DNA of 64,000 bases from Rubrimonas cliftonensis (GCF_900107585.1 NZ_FNQM01000003.1:434001-498000); one strand, 5' to 3'; positions 28,029 to 38,700 are shown, counted from the stretch's first letter. Program-made: numbers and translations. The notes: generated by a model from the sequence alone, not told the origin.

Positions 28029-29156
28029 ATGACATCAGCGCCATACGTCGCCGCCGGGGATGGCGTGGCCTGCACCGTTGCGCAGCTCGCCGCGGAATGC
28101 GGCCTGCGTTTCGAGGGCGACGGCGCCATCGCGCTCCGGGGCATGGCGACGCCGTGCGACGCGGTCGCCGACATGCTTGCGGTCGCAGGAGACGCCGCCC
28201 ACGCGGCGCAGCTGGGCGAAGGCGCCGCGCGTGTCGCCCTGCTCGCCGAAGGCGCCGACTGGCGGGCGCTGGGGCTGGAGGCCGCGCTGTTCGCCGCGCG
28301 GCCTCGGCACGCGATGGCGGCGCTGACCCGCCGCTTCGACCCGCCGCCGCGCGTCGCCATCGGCGCGCATCCCTCTTCGGTGATCGACCCGACGGCGGAG
28401 ATCGACCCGACCGCGGCCATCGGGCCGCTCTGCGTCGTCTCCGAGGGCGCGCGCATCGGCGCGGGAGCCGTGCTCGTGGCGCAGGTTTTCGTCGGCGCCG
28501 GCGCGGCGGTCGGCCCCGGCTGCCTGATCCACCCCGGCGCGCGGCTCTGCCATGGCGTGCGGGTCGGGGCGCGCTGCGTGATCCACGCCAACGCGGTCGT
28601 GGGCGGCGACGGCTTCAGCTTCGTGACCGAACGCCGCGGCGCCGCCGAGGCGGCCAAGGCCGAGGGCCGCGTGGACCTCGATGCGCGCAACATGTCGCTG
28701 TCGCGCATCCATTCTCTCGGCGCCGTGACGCTGGGCGACGACGTAGAGATCGGCGCGGGAACCACGATCGACCGGGGAACGCTGGCCGACACCACGGTGG
28801 CGGACGGGGCCAAGATCGACAATCTGGTGCAGGTCGGCCACAATGTATCGATAGGCGAAAACGCCATGCTCTGCGCGCAGACGGGCGTGGCCGGAAGCTC
28901 CAGGATCGGCGCGCGGGTCGTGCTCGGCGGGCAGAGCGGCGTCGCCGATCACGTCACGGTGGGCGAGGACGTGGTCGCCGCGGCGCGGGCCGGCATCGGC
29001 GCAGACGCCAGGCCGCGCACCGTGCTGATGGGCGCGCCGGCGCTCGAGAGGTCGGAGGCGCTCGGCGTCGTCCTCGCGACGCGCCGCCTCCCCCGCCTGA
29101 TCGAGGCCGTCCGCCTGCTCAAGAAACGCCTTTCCGAGCTTGAGCGCAGCCGCTAG
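28029..29156 (+). CDS. lpxD: UDP-3-O-acylglucosamine N-acyltransferase
   Basis: Adds the N-linked 3-hydroxyacyl chain in lipid A synthesis, cytoplasmic trimer using acyl-ACP. 375 residues: N-terminal uridine-binding domain, left-handed beta-helix of hexapeptide repeats from about residue 115 ([20 protein letters not shown]), the catalytic histidine in [11 protein letters not shown], and a C-terminal helix. ATG 28029 chosen since the upstream open frame is not conserved in composition. Followed closely by an acyl carrier protein and a ketoacyl synthase, so the group may supply or use a special acyl chain. Confidence 0.95.
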   Translation: MTSAPYVAAGDGVACTVAQLAAECGLRFEGDGAIALRGMATPCDAVADMLAVAGDAAHAAQLGEGAARVALLAEGADWRALGLEAALFAARPRHAMAALTRRFDPPPRVAIGAHPSSVIDPTAEIDPTAAIGPLCVVSEGARIGAGAVLVAQVFVGAGAAVGPGCLIHPGARLCHGVRVGARCVIHANAVVGGDGFSFVTERRGAAEAAKAEGRVDLDARNMSLSRIHSLGAVTLGDDVEIGAGTTIDRGTLADTTVADGAKIDNLVQVGHNVSIGENAMLCAQTGVAGSSRIGARVVLGGQSGVADHVTVGEDVVAAARAGIGADARPRTVLMGAPALERSEALGVVLATRRLPRLIEAVRLLKKRLSELERSR

Positions 29157-29189
29157 AAGCCCCCCTAAAGCGCGAATGAGGCAGCCGAA

Positions 29190-29453
29190 ATGACCGATGA
29201 CGTGGCCCGCAAGATCATCGCCATCATTGCGGAGCAGGCCATGCTCGAGCCGCATGAGGTGACGCTCGACGCCTCGCCCGAACAACTCGGGGTCGACAGC
29301 CTCGGGCTCGTCGAGATCGTCTTCGCCATCGAGGAGGCGTTCGACATCTCGATTCCCTACAACGCGAACGATCCCGCGGCGTCGGAATTCGACATCTCGA
29401 GCGTGGACAAGATCGTCGAGGCGGTCAGGCGGCTGATCACCGAACAGGCGTGA
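29190..29453 (+). CDS. Acyl carrier protein
   Basis: An 87-residue carrier with the phosphopantetheine site LGVDSLGLVEI (Ser near residue 38) followed by the acidic recognition helix VFAIEEAFDISIP. It differs from housekeeping AcpP by the long inter-helix loop YNANDPAASEFDISS. It lies between lpxD and a ketoacyl synthase, overlapping or nearly touching the latter, so it may be dedicated to a modified fatty acid, possibly for lipid A. That role is inferred from position only; it is not clearly the AcpXL type. Confidence 0.88.
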   Translation: MTDDVARKIIAIIAEQAMLEPHEVTLDASPEQLGVDSLGLVEIVFAIEEAFDISIPYNANDPAASEFDISSVDKIVEAVRRLITEQA

Positions 29454-29458
29454 CGGCG

Positions 29459-30667
29459 ATGCGCAGGGTCGCCGTCACCGGCCTGGGCGTCGTCTCTGCG
29501 CTGGGTGTCGGCCGGGAGGCGCATGTCGCGGGGCTGCGCGAGGGGCGCTGCGGCGTCGGCCAGCTTTCGATCGCCAATGTCGACAGGCTGTCGGTGACGA
29601 TCGGCGCGCCCGCCTCGGGCTTCGTCGGCGAAGAGCGCTTCGGCAAGTCCGAACTCGCCCTGCTCGACCGCACCACCCAGCTTGCGCTTACCGCGGCGGC
29701 GGAGGCCGTCGCCCAGTCCGGCCTCGAAGTGGACGAGGCGCTCGCGCCGCGGGCGGGCGTGGCGATCGGCACCGCGCTGACCGGCATGGAGACCGTGGAC
29801 GCCAACTATCGCGCCGTCTACGAGGAGAAGAAGAACCGCGTGCACCCGTTCGTCGTGCCGCGGCTCATGACGAATGCGGGCGCCAGCCAGATCAGCATGG
29901 CCCACGGGCTCACCGGGCCGGCTTGGACCGTCTCCACAGCCTGCTCGTCGTCAAACCACGCCATCGGGCAGGCGTTCCACCTGATCCGCTCCGGCGGGGC
30001 GGACGTGATGCTCGCCGGCGGGGCGGAGGCGCCGCTGGTGTTCGGCGTCATCAAGGCGTGGGAGGGACTGCGCGTGATGTCGAAGGACGGCTGCCGCCCC
30101 TTCTGCGAAACGCGCAACGGCATGGTGCAGGGCGAGGGCGCGGCCGTGCTCGTTCTGGAGGAATGGGATCGCGCCGCGCGGCGCGGCGCGCCGATTCTCG
30201 CCGAACTGGCCGGCTTCTCCATGACGGCGGATGCGGGCGACATCGTCACCCCGTCGGCGGAAGGGGCCGCGAGGGCCATCCGCGGCGCGTTGCTGGACGC
30301 GCGCCTTGCGCCGGAGGACGTCGGCTACATCAACGCCCACGGCACGGCTACGGCGGCCAATGACCGGACGGAATGCGCCGCAATCAGGTCGGCGTTCGGC
30401 GCCGCGGCGGAGACCGTTTCGGTGTCATCGACCAAGTCGATGCACGGGCACTGCCTCGGCGGCGCCGGGGCGGTGGAGATGGCCGCCGTCGTGCTGGCGC
30501 TGTCTGAGGGGGTGATCGCGCCGACGGTGGGCCTGGTGCGGCAGGATCCCGCCTGCGATCTGGACGTCACGCCGATCACGGCGCGCGAGAGACGCGTCGA
30601 CGCCGCACTCTCGAACTCCTTCGCGTTCGGCGGACTGAACGCGGTGCTGGCGGCGCGGCGCGCCTGA
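29459..30667 (+). CDS. Beta-ketoacyl-ACP synthase, FabF type
   Basis: Condensing enzyme of about 402 residues with the full KAS II set: catalytic Cys in VSTACSSSNHAIG, His in INAHGTATAANDRTE and His in SMHGHCLGGAGAVEM, plus NSFAFGGLNAVL at the C-terminus. A GTG at 29450 overlaps the stop of the acyl carrier gene (GTGA), and ATG 29459 gives the usual MRRVAVTGLG start; I used the latter. Linked to lpxD and the dedicated carrier, it probably extends a particular acyl chain rather than serving bulk synthesis. Confidence 0.92.
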   Translation: MRRVAVTGLGVVSALGVGREAHVAGLREGRCGVGQLSIANVDRLSVTIGAPASGFVGEERFGKSELALLDRTTQLALTAAAEAVAQSGLEVDEALAPRAGVAIGTALTGMETVDANYRAVYEEKKNRVHPFVVPRLMTNAGASQISMAHGLTGPAWTVSTACSSSNHAIGQAFHLIRSGGADVMLAGGAEAPLVFGVIKAWEGLRVMSKDGCRPFCETRNGMVQGEGAAVLVLEEWDRAARRGAPILAELAGFSMTADAGDIVTPSAEGAARAIRGALLDARLAPEDVGYINAHGTATAANDRTECAAIRSAFGAAAETVSVSSTKSMHGHCLGGAGAVEMAAVVLALSEGVIAPTVGLVRQDPACDLDVTPITARERRVDAALSNSFAFGGLNAVLAARRA

Positions 30668-30681
30668 GGCGCCGCGCCGCC
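30649..30681. terminator. Strong hairpin between convergent genes
   Basis: A perfect 13-bp stem, GGCGGCGCGGCGC (30649-30661) and GCGCCGCGCCGCC (30669-30681), covers the ketoacyl synthase stop codon and lies against the end of the IalB gene. No U-tract. Confidence 0.4.
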
Positions 30682-30686
30682 GCGCG

Positions 30687-31202
30687 TCAGAGTCCCTCGA
30701 AACCGCGCGTGAAGCCCGAGAGCGACACGGTCGCGGCCACGTTCTGGAACTTGTCGCCCTGGATCAGCGTGTAGCCGAGTTCCGCCCGCGCCCCGCGGCG
30801 GAAGGACTCCAGCTGCTCGGGCCGAAGCGGCGCCTGAACGATGCAGCCCTGCTGGTTGCAGGTGAGATACTGCGAGGCGGTGACTTCGCCCTGATCGACC
30901 CGCAGACGCAGCTGGTTCGCCAGCACGATGTTGAACGGGACGCGGATGACCGCGATGGCCTCGATCCGAACGCCGTCGACCGTGCGCGGCTCGGGAAGCT
31001 TCTGGACCTGCATGAGCAGAGCGTCCTCGCCATTGGCGGTCTTGCCGATCTGCTCAAGCGCGCATTCGCCGGTCGCATCGGCGCAGACGCGCGTCCAGTC
31101 GCCGAAGGTCGTGCGCGTCACGGCGCGCTCCTCGGTCTGGGCGAGAGCGCCGCCCGCCGACAGGCACAGGAGCGCGAGGGTGATGATCAGACTACGCTGC
31201 AC
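30687..31202 (-). CDS. Invasion-associated locus B family protein
   Basis: Periplasmic protein of the IalB family, 171 residues, common in Rhodobacterales and Rhizobiales; named after a Bartonella erythrocyte-invasion factor, with a general function unknown. A signal peptide (SLIITLALLCLSAGGALAQ) precedes the domain, with FGDWTRVCA and two cysteine pairs, one in VCADATGEC and the other in TCNQQGC, typical of the family. The GTG start at 31202 has GAGGAA 7 bp upstream; a longer open frame exists but would cover the putative attenuator region. Two intrinsic terminators on the same strand lie directly upstream, so its expression may depend on read-through. Confidence 0.85.
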   Translation of the reverse strand: MQRSLIITLALLCLSAGGALAQTEERAVTRTTFGDWTRVCADATGECALEQIGKTANGEDALLMQVQKLPEPRTVDGVRIEAIAVIRVPFNIVLANQLRLRVDQGEVTASQYLTCNQQGCIVQAPLRPEQLESFRRGARAELGYTLIQGDKFQNVAATVSLSGFTRGFEGL

Positions 31203-31269
31203 GGGAACGTTCCTCTCATAGCGTTGGCCGGCAGCGCCGGGTTCAGGAGACATGTTTGGCTGCACCGTC

Positions 31270-31348
31270 AAAAAGGAAAGAGCGCCCAACAAGCCGGACG
31301 CTCTTTCCCATGCAACATCTCTCCCCGCCGGACTGGCCGGTCTATTGG
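31270..31348 (-). ncRNA. Candidate small RNA or attenuated leader upstream of the IalB gene
   Basis: Minus-strand transcript predicted from about 31348 to 31270. A 5' nested hairpin (CCCC...CCGG-CCAGT-CCGG...GGGG) is followed by a short linker and an intrinsic terminator: GGAAAGAGCG (31308-31299), 14-nt loop, CGCTCTTTCC (31284-31275) and UUUUU (31274-31270). A promoter at 31383-31355 fits. As it ends 68 bp before the IalB start it could be either a free-standing RNA of about 79 nt or an attenuator. Confidence 0.45.
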
Positions 31349-31354
31349 GGCTGA

Positions 31355-31383
31355 CGCTAGGCTGAGAGGGCCGCGCAGGTCAA
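31355..31383 (-). promoter_or_regulatory. Promoter for the 31270-31348 RNA
   Basis: On the minus strand TTGACC (31383-31378) and CTAGCG (31360-31355) are 17 bp apart. The predicted start is near 31348. Confidence 0.5.
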
Positions 31384-31409
31384 GCGCCTCAAGGCAGGTT
31401 CCAGCGGTG

Positions 31410-31489
31410 AAAAAAAGGCCGCGCACCAGGCGCGGCCAGTTCGACAGGGAGGAGACGTTGAGACGGAGCCGAAAGCTCCCCCTCGACGC
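31410..31489 (-). ncRNA. Candidate small RNA with CU-rich anti-Shine-Dalgarno stretch
   Basis: Minus-strand transcript of about 80 nt. From the 5' end: hairpin GGAGC-TTTCG-GCTCC, an unpaired CU-rich stretch with CGTCTCCTCCCTG that could pair with Shine-Dalgarno sequences, then an intrinsic terminator GGCCGCGC-CTGGT-GCGCGGCC (31437-31417) with seven U residues (31416-31410). A -10-like TAATCT at 31501-31496 sits at the right distance; no good -35. The layout is that of a trans-acting regulatory RNA. It is divergent from the HerA-like gene and shares its 365-bp upstream gap (31203-31567), which holds no protein gene. Confidence 0.45.
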
Positions 31490-31567
31490 GTTTTCAGATT
31501 AACCGTGAATCGTGAATGAAACGTGAGCGCGGCGTCGGGACGACAACGAGGGGGCGAGAGGAGCGGC

Positions 31568-33181
31568 ATGGGAGAGATATTCATCGGCGGCGGCGGGGTC
31601 GAGGGGCGCGACCCCCAGACGCTGATCCTGCGGCGGGCGAACCGTCACGGCCTCGTCGCCGGCGCCACCGGCACGGGCAAGACCGTCACGCTTCAGGTGC
31701 TGGCGGAGGCGTTCTCGGACGCAGGCGTTCCGGTGTTCATGGCCGACGTGAAGGGCGACCTGTCGGGTCTGGCGCAGGCGGCCGACCCCGCCCTCTTCGC
31801 GCCCGGCGGCAAGCTGGCCGGCCGCGTCGAGACGATCGGCATGGGGGACGTCGCGCCGCGCGCCTTCCCGGTGCTGTTCTGGGATCTGTTCGGCGAGCAG
31901 GGTCACCCCGTCCGCACCACGATCACCGAGATGGGGCCGCTGCTGCTGGCGCGGCTGCTGGAGCTGAACGACGCGCAGGAAGGGGTGCTCAACATCGCCT
32001 TCAGGCTGGCCGACGAGGAGGGGCTCGCCCTGCTCGACCTCAAGGATCTGCGGGCGCTGCTGGCGGAGATCGGCGCGCGGCGGCAGGCGCTCTCGCTCAG
32101 TCACGGCCATGTCTCGGCAGCGTCCATCGGCGCGATCCAGCGCCGCCTGCTGGTGCTGGAGACCGAGGGAGCGGCGGCGTTCTTCGGCGAGCCGGCGCTG
32201 GACCTCGCCGACCTGATGGGCGCCGAGCCCGACGGCCGCGGACGCATCAGCGTGCTCGCCGCCGACCGGCTGATGCGCAGCCCCCGGCTCTATGCGACGT
32301 TCCTGCTCTGGCTGCTCTCGGAACTCTTCGAGGAGCTTCCCGAGGTTGGAGACCCGGACAAGCCGAAGCTCGCCTTCTTCTTCGACGAGGCGCACCTGCT
32401 GTTCGACAGCGCGCCGCGGCCGCTGCTGGAGAAGGTGGAGCAGGTGGCGCGGCTGATCCGGTCCAAGGGCGTAGGCGTGTATTTCATCAGCCAGAGCCCC
32501 GCGGACGTTCCTGACGCGGTGCTCGGGCAGCTCGGCAACAGGGTCCAGCACGCCCTGCGCGCCTACACGCCCCGGGACGCGCGGGCGCTGAGGGTGGCGG
32601 CGGAGACGTTCCGGCCCAACCCCGCCTTCGACACCGCCGAGGTTCTGCCGCTGCTCGGCGTCGGCGAGGCGCTGGTCTCGACGCTCGACGCCAAGGGCGC
32701 GCCGCGCCCCGTGGAACGCACGCTGATCCGCCCGCCGCTGAGCCGCATGGGCCCGGCGGACCCGCCGATCCGCGAGGCGGCGCGCGCAGCCTCCCCGCTC
32801 GCCGGCAAGTACGAGACCGCCATCGACCGCGAGAGCGCCAGTGAGATCCTCGCCGCCCGCGCCGCTCAGGCCGCAGCCGCGGCGGAGGCGGCGGCGCCCG
32901 AGCCCGACCCCTTCGACGCATGGAACCGGGGCGAGGCGGAACGCCGCGACGACGGCGGCGAGTTCAGCCGCGGACGGCGCTGGCGGCCAGGCGGCTCGGC
33001 CCCGAAGCAGGCCCCCAAGCAGGCCCCGAAGCCCGCGACGAACTCTCAGCCCGCCGGGCGTTCGCGCCAGGGCGACAGCGTCGGCGACGCCTTCATGAAG
33101 AGCTTCGCCCGTTCGCTGGGGTCGCGCGCGGGCCGCACGATCCTGCGCGGCGTGCTGGGTGGGCTGTTCAAGGGGAGGTGA
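31568..33181 (+). CDS. HerA-like ATPase (DUF853)
   Basis: A 537-residue cytoplasmic ATPase of the HerA/FtsK superfamily, DUF853 (YjgR) type. Walker A GATGTGKT at residues 32-39, Walker [13 protein letters not shown] near residue 276, and the sensor segment [12 protein letters not shown] are conserved. The C-terminus is a low-complexity, Lys/Pro- and Arg-rich tail ([13 protein letters not shown]). No NurA partner is adjacent, so a DNA end-processing role as in archaea cannot be assumed. ATG 31568 has a GAGAGGAG site just upstream and gives the normal MGEIFIGGG start. Confidence 0.88.
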   Translation: MGEIFIGGGGVEGRDPQTLILRRANRHGLVAGATGTGKTVTLQVLAEAFSDAGVPVFMADVKGDLSGLAQAADPALFAPGGKLAGRVETIGMGDVAPRAFPVLFWDLFGEQGHPVRTTITEMGPLLLARLLELNDAQEGVLNIAFRLADEEGLALLDLKDLRALLAEIGARRQALSLSHGHVSAASIGAIQRRLLVLETEGAAAFFGEPALDLADLMGAEPDGRGRISVLAADRLMRSPRLYATFLLWLLSELFEELPEVGDPDKPKLAFFFDEAHLLFDSAPRPLLEKVEQVARLIRSKGVGVYFISQSPADVPDAVLGQLGNRVQHALRAYTPRDARALRVAAETFRPNPAFDTAEVLPLLGVGEALVSTLDAKGAPRPVERTLIRPPLSRMGPADPPIREAARAASPLAGKYETAIDRESASEILAARAAQAAAAAEAAAPEPDPFDAWNRGEAERRDDGGEFSRGRRWRPGGSAPKQAPKQAPKPATNSQPAGRSRQGDSVGDAFMKSFARSLGSRAGRTILRGVLGGLFKGR

Positions 33182-33278
33182 CGGCGCCGCTCGCTGAGCC
33201 CGCAGCCGGGGGCGAGCGGCGTCGCCGGCGGTCGCTTTCGCCGCAACGGCGTCGGCGCTCGGGAAGGCGGCGGCCGGT

Positions 33279-34058
33279 TCAGGCGGCGCCGCGCCGCTCC
33301 CGGCGGATGGCGGCGTCCCGCGCGGCGGCGCCGAACGCGCGCCACAGGGCGCAGTGCACCGGGTCGGCGCAGGCGTCGTACTCCGCGTGCCACTGCACGC
33401 CGATGGCGAAGCGGCGCGCGTCGGCGATGCTGATGGCCTCCACCGTGCCGTCCTCGGCGACGCCCTCGATCACCACCCGCGCGCCGGGCTCGTCCACCCC
33501 CTGCCCGTGCAGCGAGTTGGTGACGATCTCCTCCGCGCCGACGAGCCGCGCGACCTCGCCGCCGGGCGTCAGCCTGACGGGATGGCGCTTGCGGAAGATG
33601 ACCTCGTGGTTCTTCTCGCCCGGCGGCATCCGGTGGTTCATCCGCCCCGGCAGTTCGCGGATTTCCGGATGCAGGGTGCCGCCCAGCGCGACGTTCATCT
33701 CCTGGATGCCCCGGCAGACGCCGAAGATCGGCAGGCCGGCTTCGAGGGCGGCCCCGATCAGCGGCAGCACCACCGCGTCGCGCCCATGGTCGAAGGAGCC
33801 GTGCTTCTCGGTCTCGGCGTGGCCGTATCGGCTGGGGTGAACGTTGGCCCGGCCGCCGGTGAGCAGGAAACCGTCGCACAATTCGAGCAGTTCGCCGATC
33901 TCGGCGTGGTCGGGCATGCCGGGCACGATGATCGGCAGGCAGTCCGCCGCTTCGGCGACGGCCTCGAGGTTACGCATCCCGGCCGCCTGGACCGCGTAGG
34001 ACCCTTCGGCCATGATCATCGATCCGCTCACGCCGATCACCGGCCGCCGTCGCGTCAT
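33279..34058 (-). CDS. Gamma-glutamyl-gamma-aminobutyrate hydrolase-like (PuuD family)
   Basis: Class I glutamine-amidotransferase fold hydrolase of 259 residues. The nucleophile lies in GVCRGIQEMNVALGG (Cys near 115) and the His-Glu pair in GVQWHAEYD, all as in PuuD, which releases GABA from gamma-glutamyl-GABA in putrescine breakdown. No other putrescine genes are nearby, so substrate is uncertain. The start MTRRRPVIGVSGS follows GGGAGGCGGG; the ATG ten codons upstream lacks a good site. Same direction as the ferredoxin gene upstream of it. Confidence 0.88.
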   Translation of the reverse strand: MTRRRPVIGVSGSMIMAEGSYAVQAAGMRNLEAVAEAADCLPIIVPGMPDHAEIGELLELCDGFLLTGGRANVHPSRYGHAETEKHGSFDHGRDAVVLPLIGAALEAGLPIFGVCRGIQEMNVALGGTLHPEIRELPGRMNHRMPPGEKNHEVIFRKRHPVRLTPGGEVARLVGAEEIVTNSLHGQGVDEPGARVVIEGVAEDGTVEAISIADARRFAIGVQWHAEYDACADPVHCALWRAFGAAARDAAIRRERRGAA

Positions 34059-34107
34059 GCCCGCCTCCCGTACTCCATCCCGTCCCACGCCCTAGCGCGC
34101 GAACGTT

Positions 34108-35902
<1,795 letters not shown>

Positions 35903-37150
35903 CTACTCGGCCGGCTGCGCGACCGGCGCGCCGGGACCGTGCCGGGCGAGGGTCGTCTCGCGCCCCGGCTCCGGCCAGCGCGGCACCAGCGTCGCCAGCG
36001 AGAGCGACACCAGCGCCATGCCGGCGGCGAGCGCATAGACCGCTCCGGGATGCCAGAGCCACAGCAGCCCCAGCGGAACCGGCAGCGCCACGGCGGCGAT
36101 GTGGTTGATCGTGAAGGCGACGGCGGCTGTCGAGGCGTGGTCGGCCGGGTCGGCGATCTTCTGGAAATAGGTCTTCTGCGCGAAGGCCATCGCGAACAGC
36201 AGATGGTCGAGCACATAGAGCGCCAGCGCCAGCGTCACGCCCCAGCCGAAGAAGTAGACGCCGGCGTAGGCGGCGAACACCAGCGCGAGGCCGACATACT
36301 CGACGCACAGCGCCAGCCGCTCGCCGAAGCGCGCGATCATCCGCCCGATCAGGGGCGCGAACAGCATGTTGGCAAGATAGTTGATCAGGAAAAGCGCCGT
36401 GACTTCATGGATATGGAAGCCGAACTTCTCAACCATCATGAACGCGGCGAACACCACGAAAATCTGCCGGCGCGCCCCGCCCATGAAGACCAGCGCATAG
36501 TAGAGCCAGTAGCGCCGCCGCAGCACGAGGCGCTTGCCCTGAAGATGCGGCGGCTGGAACTGCGGGTAGGCGAGGGCGGCGAACAGCGTCACCGCCACAC
36601 AGGCGCCGCCGCCGATCCAGTAGACCGCGTGGTAGTCGATGGTCCCGAGCCAGCCGGCGAGCGCAATGGCCCCGTACACCGCGAGCGAGGCGCCCGATCC
36701 GGCGGCGAGGATCATCCCGAGCGCCTGCGGCGCCCGCGCCTTCTCCAGCCATTGCAGCTGCAGCGACTGGTTCACCGTCTCGTAGTAGTGAAAGCCGATC
36801 GAGGAGATCAGCGTGGTGAGCATCAGCCCCCACCATGTCGGCAGTTCGGCGACGACCGCCGTCGCGCCCCCAAGCAGGGCCAGCGACAGCAGGGCCAGCC
36901 GCTGCTCGCGGATCACCATCACGAGATAGATGACGAGGAAGGCGAGAAAGCCGGGGATCTCCCGCGCCGTATGGAGCGCCCCGATGTCGAAGCCGTCGAA
37001 CGCGGCGACCTCGACGACGAAGTTGTTGAGCGCGGCGCTCCACGTTGCGAACGCCAGCGTCATGCCGACGGTCATCAGCGCCAGCAGCGCCTCGGGGCGG
37101 CGCCAGCGCGGGAGCGTGTGGGCTTCTGAAAGCGGGAGCGGCGCGGCCAT
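35903..37150 (-). CDS. MFS transporter
   Basis: Major facilitator superfamily permease of 415 residues with about 12 membrane segments. Helix-rich blocks lie on both sides of a central loop near residue 205 (PHLQGKRLVLRRRYW), and LIGRMIARFGERLAL resembles the second-half loop 8-9 motif. It is not one of the better characterised MFS drug families by eye; substrate unknown. Stop directly abuts the MATE start, forming a two-transporter unit. Confidence 0.87.
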   Translation of the reverse strand: MAAPLPLSEAHTLPRWRRPEALLALMTVGMTLAFATWSAALNNFVVEVAAFDGFDIGALHTAREIPGFLAFLVIYLVMVIREQRLALLSLALLGGATAVVAELPTWWGLMLTTLISSIGFHYYETVNQSLQLQWLEKARAPQALGMILAAGSGASLAVYGAIALAGWLGTIDYHAVYWIGGGACVAVTLFAALAYPQFQPPHLQGKRLVLRRRYWLYYALVFMGGARRQIFVVFAAFMMVEKFGFHIHEVTALFLINYLANMLFAPLIGRMIARFGERLALCVEYVGLALVFAAYAGVYFFGWGVTLALALYVLDHLLFAMAFAQKTYFQKIADPADHASTAAVAFTINHIAAVALPVPLGLLWLWHPGAVYALAAGMALVSLSLATLVPRWPEPGRETTLARHGPGAPVAQPAE

Positions 37151-37206
37151 GCCGGCGGAGATACGCCGCTCCCGGGGTTTGGGCGAGAGGAATTCGGCGC
37201 GAACAA

Positions 37207-38238
37207 TCAGTTTCCGGGTGCGGCGTGACCCGAATGATCCGTCCCGTGGCCCGCTCCGTGGCCCGCTCCGTGGCCCATGGCGGCGCCGACGGCCCGCACC
37301 GGCGCCGTGAGCGTCACGTCGCCGGCCCGCTCGAAACTGAGGGTGATGGCGATCTCGCCGCCCGGCTCCAGCGGCGCGGCAAGCCCCATCAGCATGACGT
37401 GGAGACCGCCGGGCCTGAGCTCCGCCGGCGCGCCGGGCGCGAGCGGGATCGCCTCGACCTCGCGCATCCGCGCCACGCCCTGGTCGTCGAGCAGATGGGT
37501 GTGCAGTTCGACGCGGGCCGCGGCGGGGCTGGCGGCGGCGATCAGCCGGTCCTCCTCGCCGGTCGTCTCGATGGTCATGTAGGCCGCCGATGCCCCGTTC
37601 GGGGTCGGATTGGCGCGGGCGTAGGCTTCCGAAACCGTGATCGGACCCTGCGTCGCCGATCCTGCGGTCGCGCCCTGCGCCGAATGCCCCGCGCCGTGGC
37701 CGCCATGCGCTCCGTGCAGGGCCTGCGCCATCTGCACGCCGTGGCCGGCGTGGCCGGCGCCGGTCGCAACCCGCAGGATCGGCGCGGGATGCTGAAGATC
37801 GTGCGGGGTCTGTCCCGGCGCGGCGACCTCGACCCAGAACACCTCGGCGCCGCCGCAGCGCTGGCGGATCGGAACCGGCAGTTCGGCGCCGGCGGCGGCG
37901 TCGAGCTTGCCGCGGAAGATGAACTCCTCATAGTGGCCGTCCTCCAGCGCCCCGCCGGCCCAGCGCAGGAGCTTCCCGCCGTCGGCCGTCGGCTCGACGG
38001 TCAGAGTCCAGCCGGGTTTCGGCATGGGCCTGGCGCCGGCGAGCGCCGGCGGCAGCGACACCTCGACCGTGTCGGTCGGCGCGCCGCCGCAGCCATGGGG
38101 CAGGCGCGCGGCGATGCGGGGATAGGCGCCGGCTGCGGCCTCCGTGACGTCGAGCGTCGCGTGGGCGAGAGCGGCGGGGGCCAGAGCAAGGGGGAACGGC
38201 GACGCGATCAGCGCCGCGAAAGCGGTCGTGCGAAGCAT
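37207..38238 (-). CDS. DUF1775 (YcnI) and copper chaperone PCu(A)C fusion
   Basis: A 343-residue periplasmic copper protein. Signal peptide to about residue 25 (cleavage ALA-HATL leaves His as first mature residue, as in YcnI where this His helps bind copper). DUF1775 domain at about 26-160, a His-rich linker (GHAGHGVQMAQALHGAHGGHGAGH), a PCu(A)C domain at about 195-310 with the H-x10-M-x21-HxM type copper site (LHTHLLDDQGVARM, then LHVMLMG), and a second His-rich tail (MGHGAGHGAGHGTDHSGH). These two domains are usually on separate proteins. Upstream, in the same direction, is a DUF2946 gene, a family also tied to copper. Probable role: periplasmic copper capture and delivery to cytochrome oxidase. 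Confidence 0.87.
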   Translation of the reverse strand: MLRTTAFAALIASPFPLALAPAALAHATLDVTEAAAGAYPRIAARLPHGCGGAPTDTVEVSLPPALAGARPMPKPGWTLTVEPTADGGKLLRWAGGALEDGHYEEFIFRGKLDAAAGAELPVPIRQRCGGAEVFWVEVAAPGQTPHDLQHPAPILRVATGAGHAGHGVQMAQALHGAHGGHGAGHSAQGATAGSATQGPITVSEAYARANPTPNGASAAYMTIETTGEEDRLIAAASPAAARVELHTHLLDDQGVARMREVEAIPLAPGAPAELRPGGLHVMLMGLAAPLEPGGEIAITLSFERAGDVTLTAPVRAVGAAMGHGAGHGAGHGTDHSGHAAPGN

Positions 38239-38271
38239 TGGTGTCTCCTGTTGTCGGTCAGAACGGCTGGT

Positions 38272-38619
38272 TCAGACCGCGACGGGAGGTCCGCGCGCAG
38301 GCAGGCGCAGCGGCGCGGCGCGGGGCGCATCCTGATCGGCTTCGGCGGGCTGGGCGGCGCCTGCGGCGGCGCGGGCGATCCTGACGGGCTGCGACGCCTG
38401 CGGCGGCGCGGCGGCAGCGCAGAGAAGCGCGCAGTGCAGCCCGTCATCGTCGGCGGGCGGCGCCTCTGGGCCGAAGGGAACGGCGTATGCGCCCGCCGCG
38501 CCGCAGATGATCATCACCCCGCCGGGGCCTGCCGGCGCATGCGGCGCTGCGGCGCCGACCGCCGCGACGACGGCCAGAAGCAGGCGCGCAAGCGCGACAA
38601 GGGGGAGCATGCGCCTCAT
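38272..38619 (-). CDS. DUF2946 small copper-linked protein
   Basis: A 115-residue exported or membrane-anchored protein with an N-terminal hydrophobic segment (MLPLVALARLLLAVVAAVG). The cysteine pair in GLHCALLCA and the C-terminal LPARGPPV are diagnostic of DUF2946, which recurs beside copper genes. ATG 38619 selected over a frame extending into the rpsD terminator. Located 33 bp upstream of the DUF1775-PCu(A)C gene, so probably cotranscribed. Exact function unknown. Confidence 0.7.
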   Translation of the reverse strand: MRRMLPLVALARLLLAVVAAVGAAAPHAPAGPGGVMIICGAAGAYAVPFGPEAPPADDDGLHCALLCAAAAPPQASQPVRIARAAAGAAQPAEADQDAPRAAPLRLPARGPPVAV

Positions 38620-38672
38620 GGGCGGATGCTGACCATGGCGACCGCGCTCTTGCAAGCGCGGCCGCCGGTCGC

Positions 38673-38699
38673 GGGCGGCCTTCGAAGGCCGTGCCGCCC
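38673..38699 (-). terminator. Hairpin after rpsD
   Basis: GGGCGGC (38699-38693 on the minus strand) pairs with GCCGCCC (38679-38673), enclosing the palindrome GGCCTTCGAAGGCC-like core. It begins 2 bp past the rpsD stop. No U-tract. Confidence 0.4.
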
Positions 38700-38700
38700 G

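Noticed and set aside
31568-33181. HerA-NurA-type antiphage system (for example Sir2-HerA)
   Set aside because: The protein is the housekeeping DUF853 type and no nuclease, Sir2 or other defence gene is adjacent.
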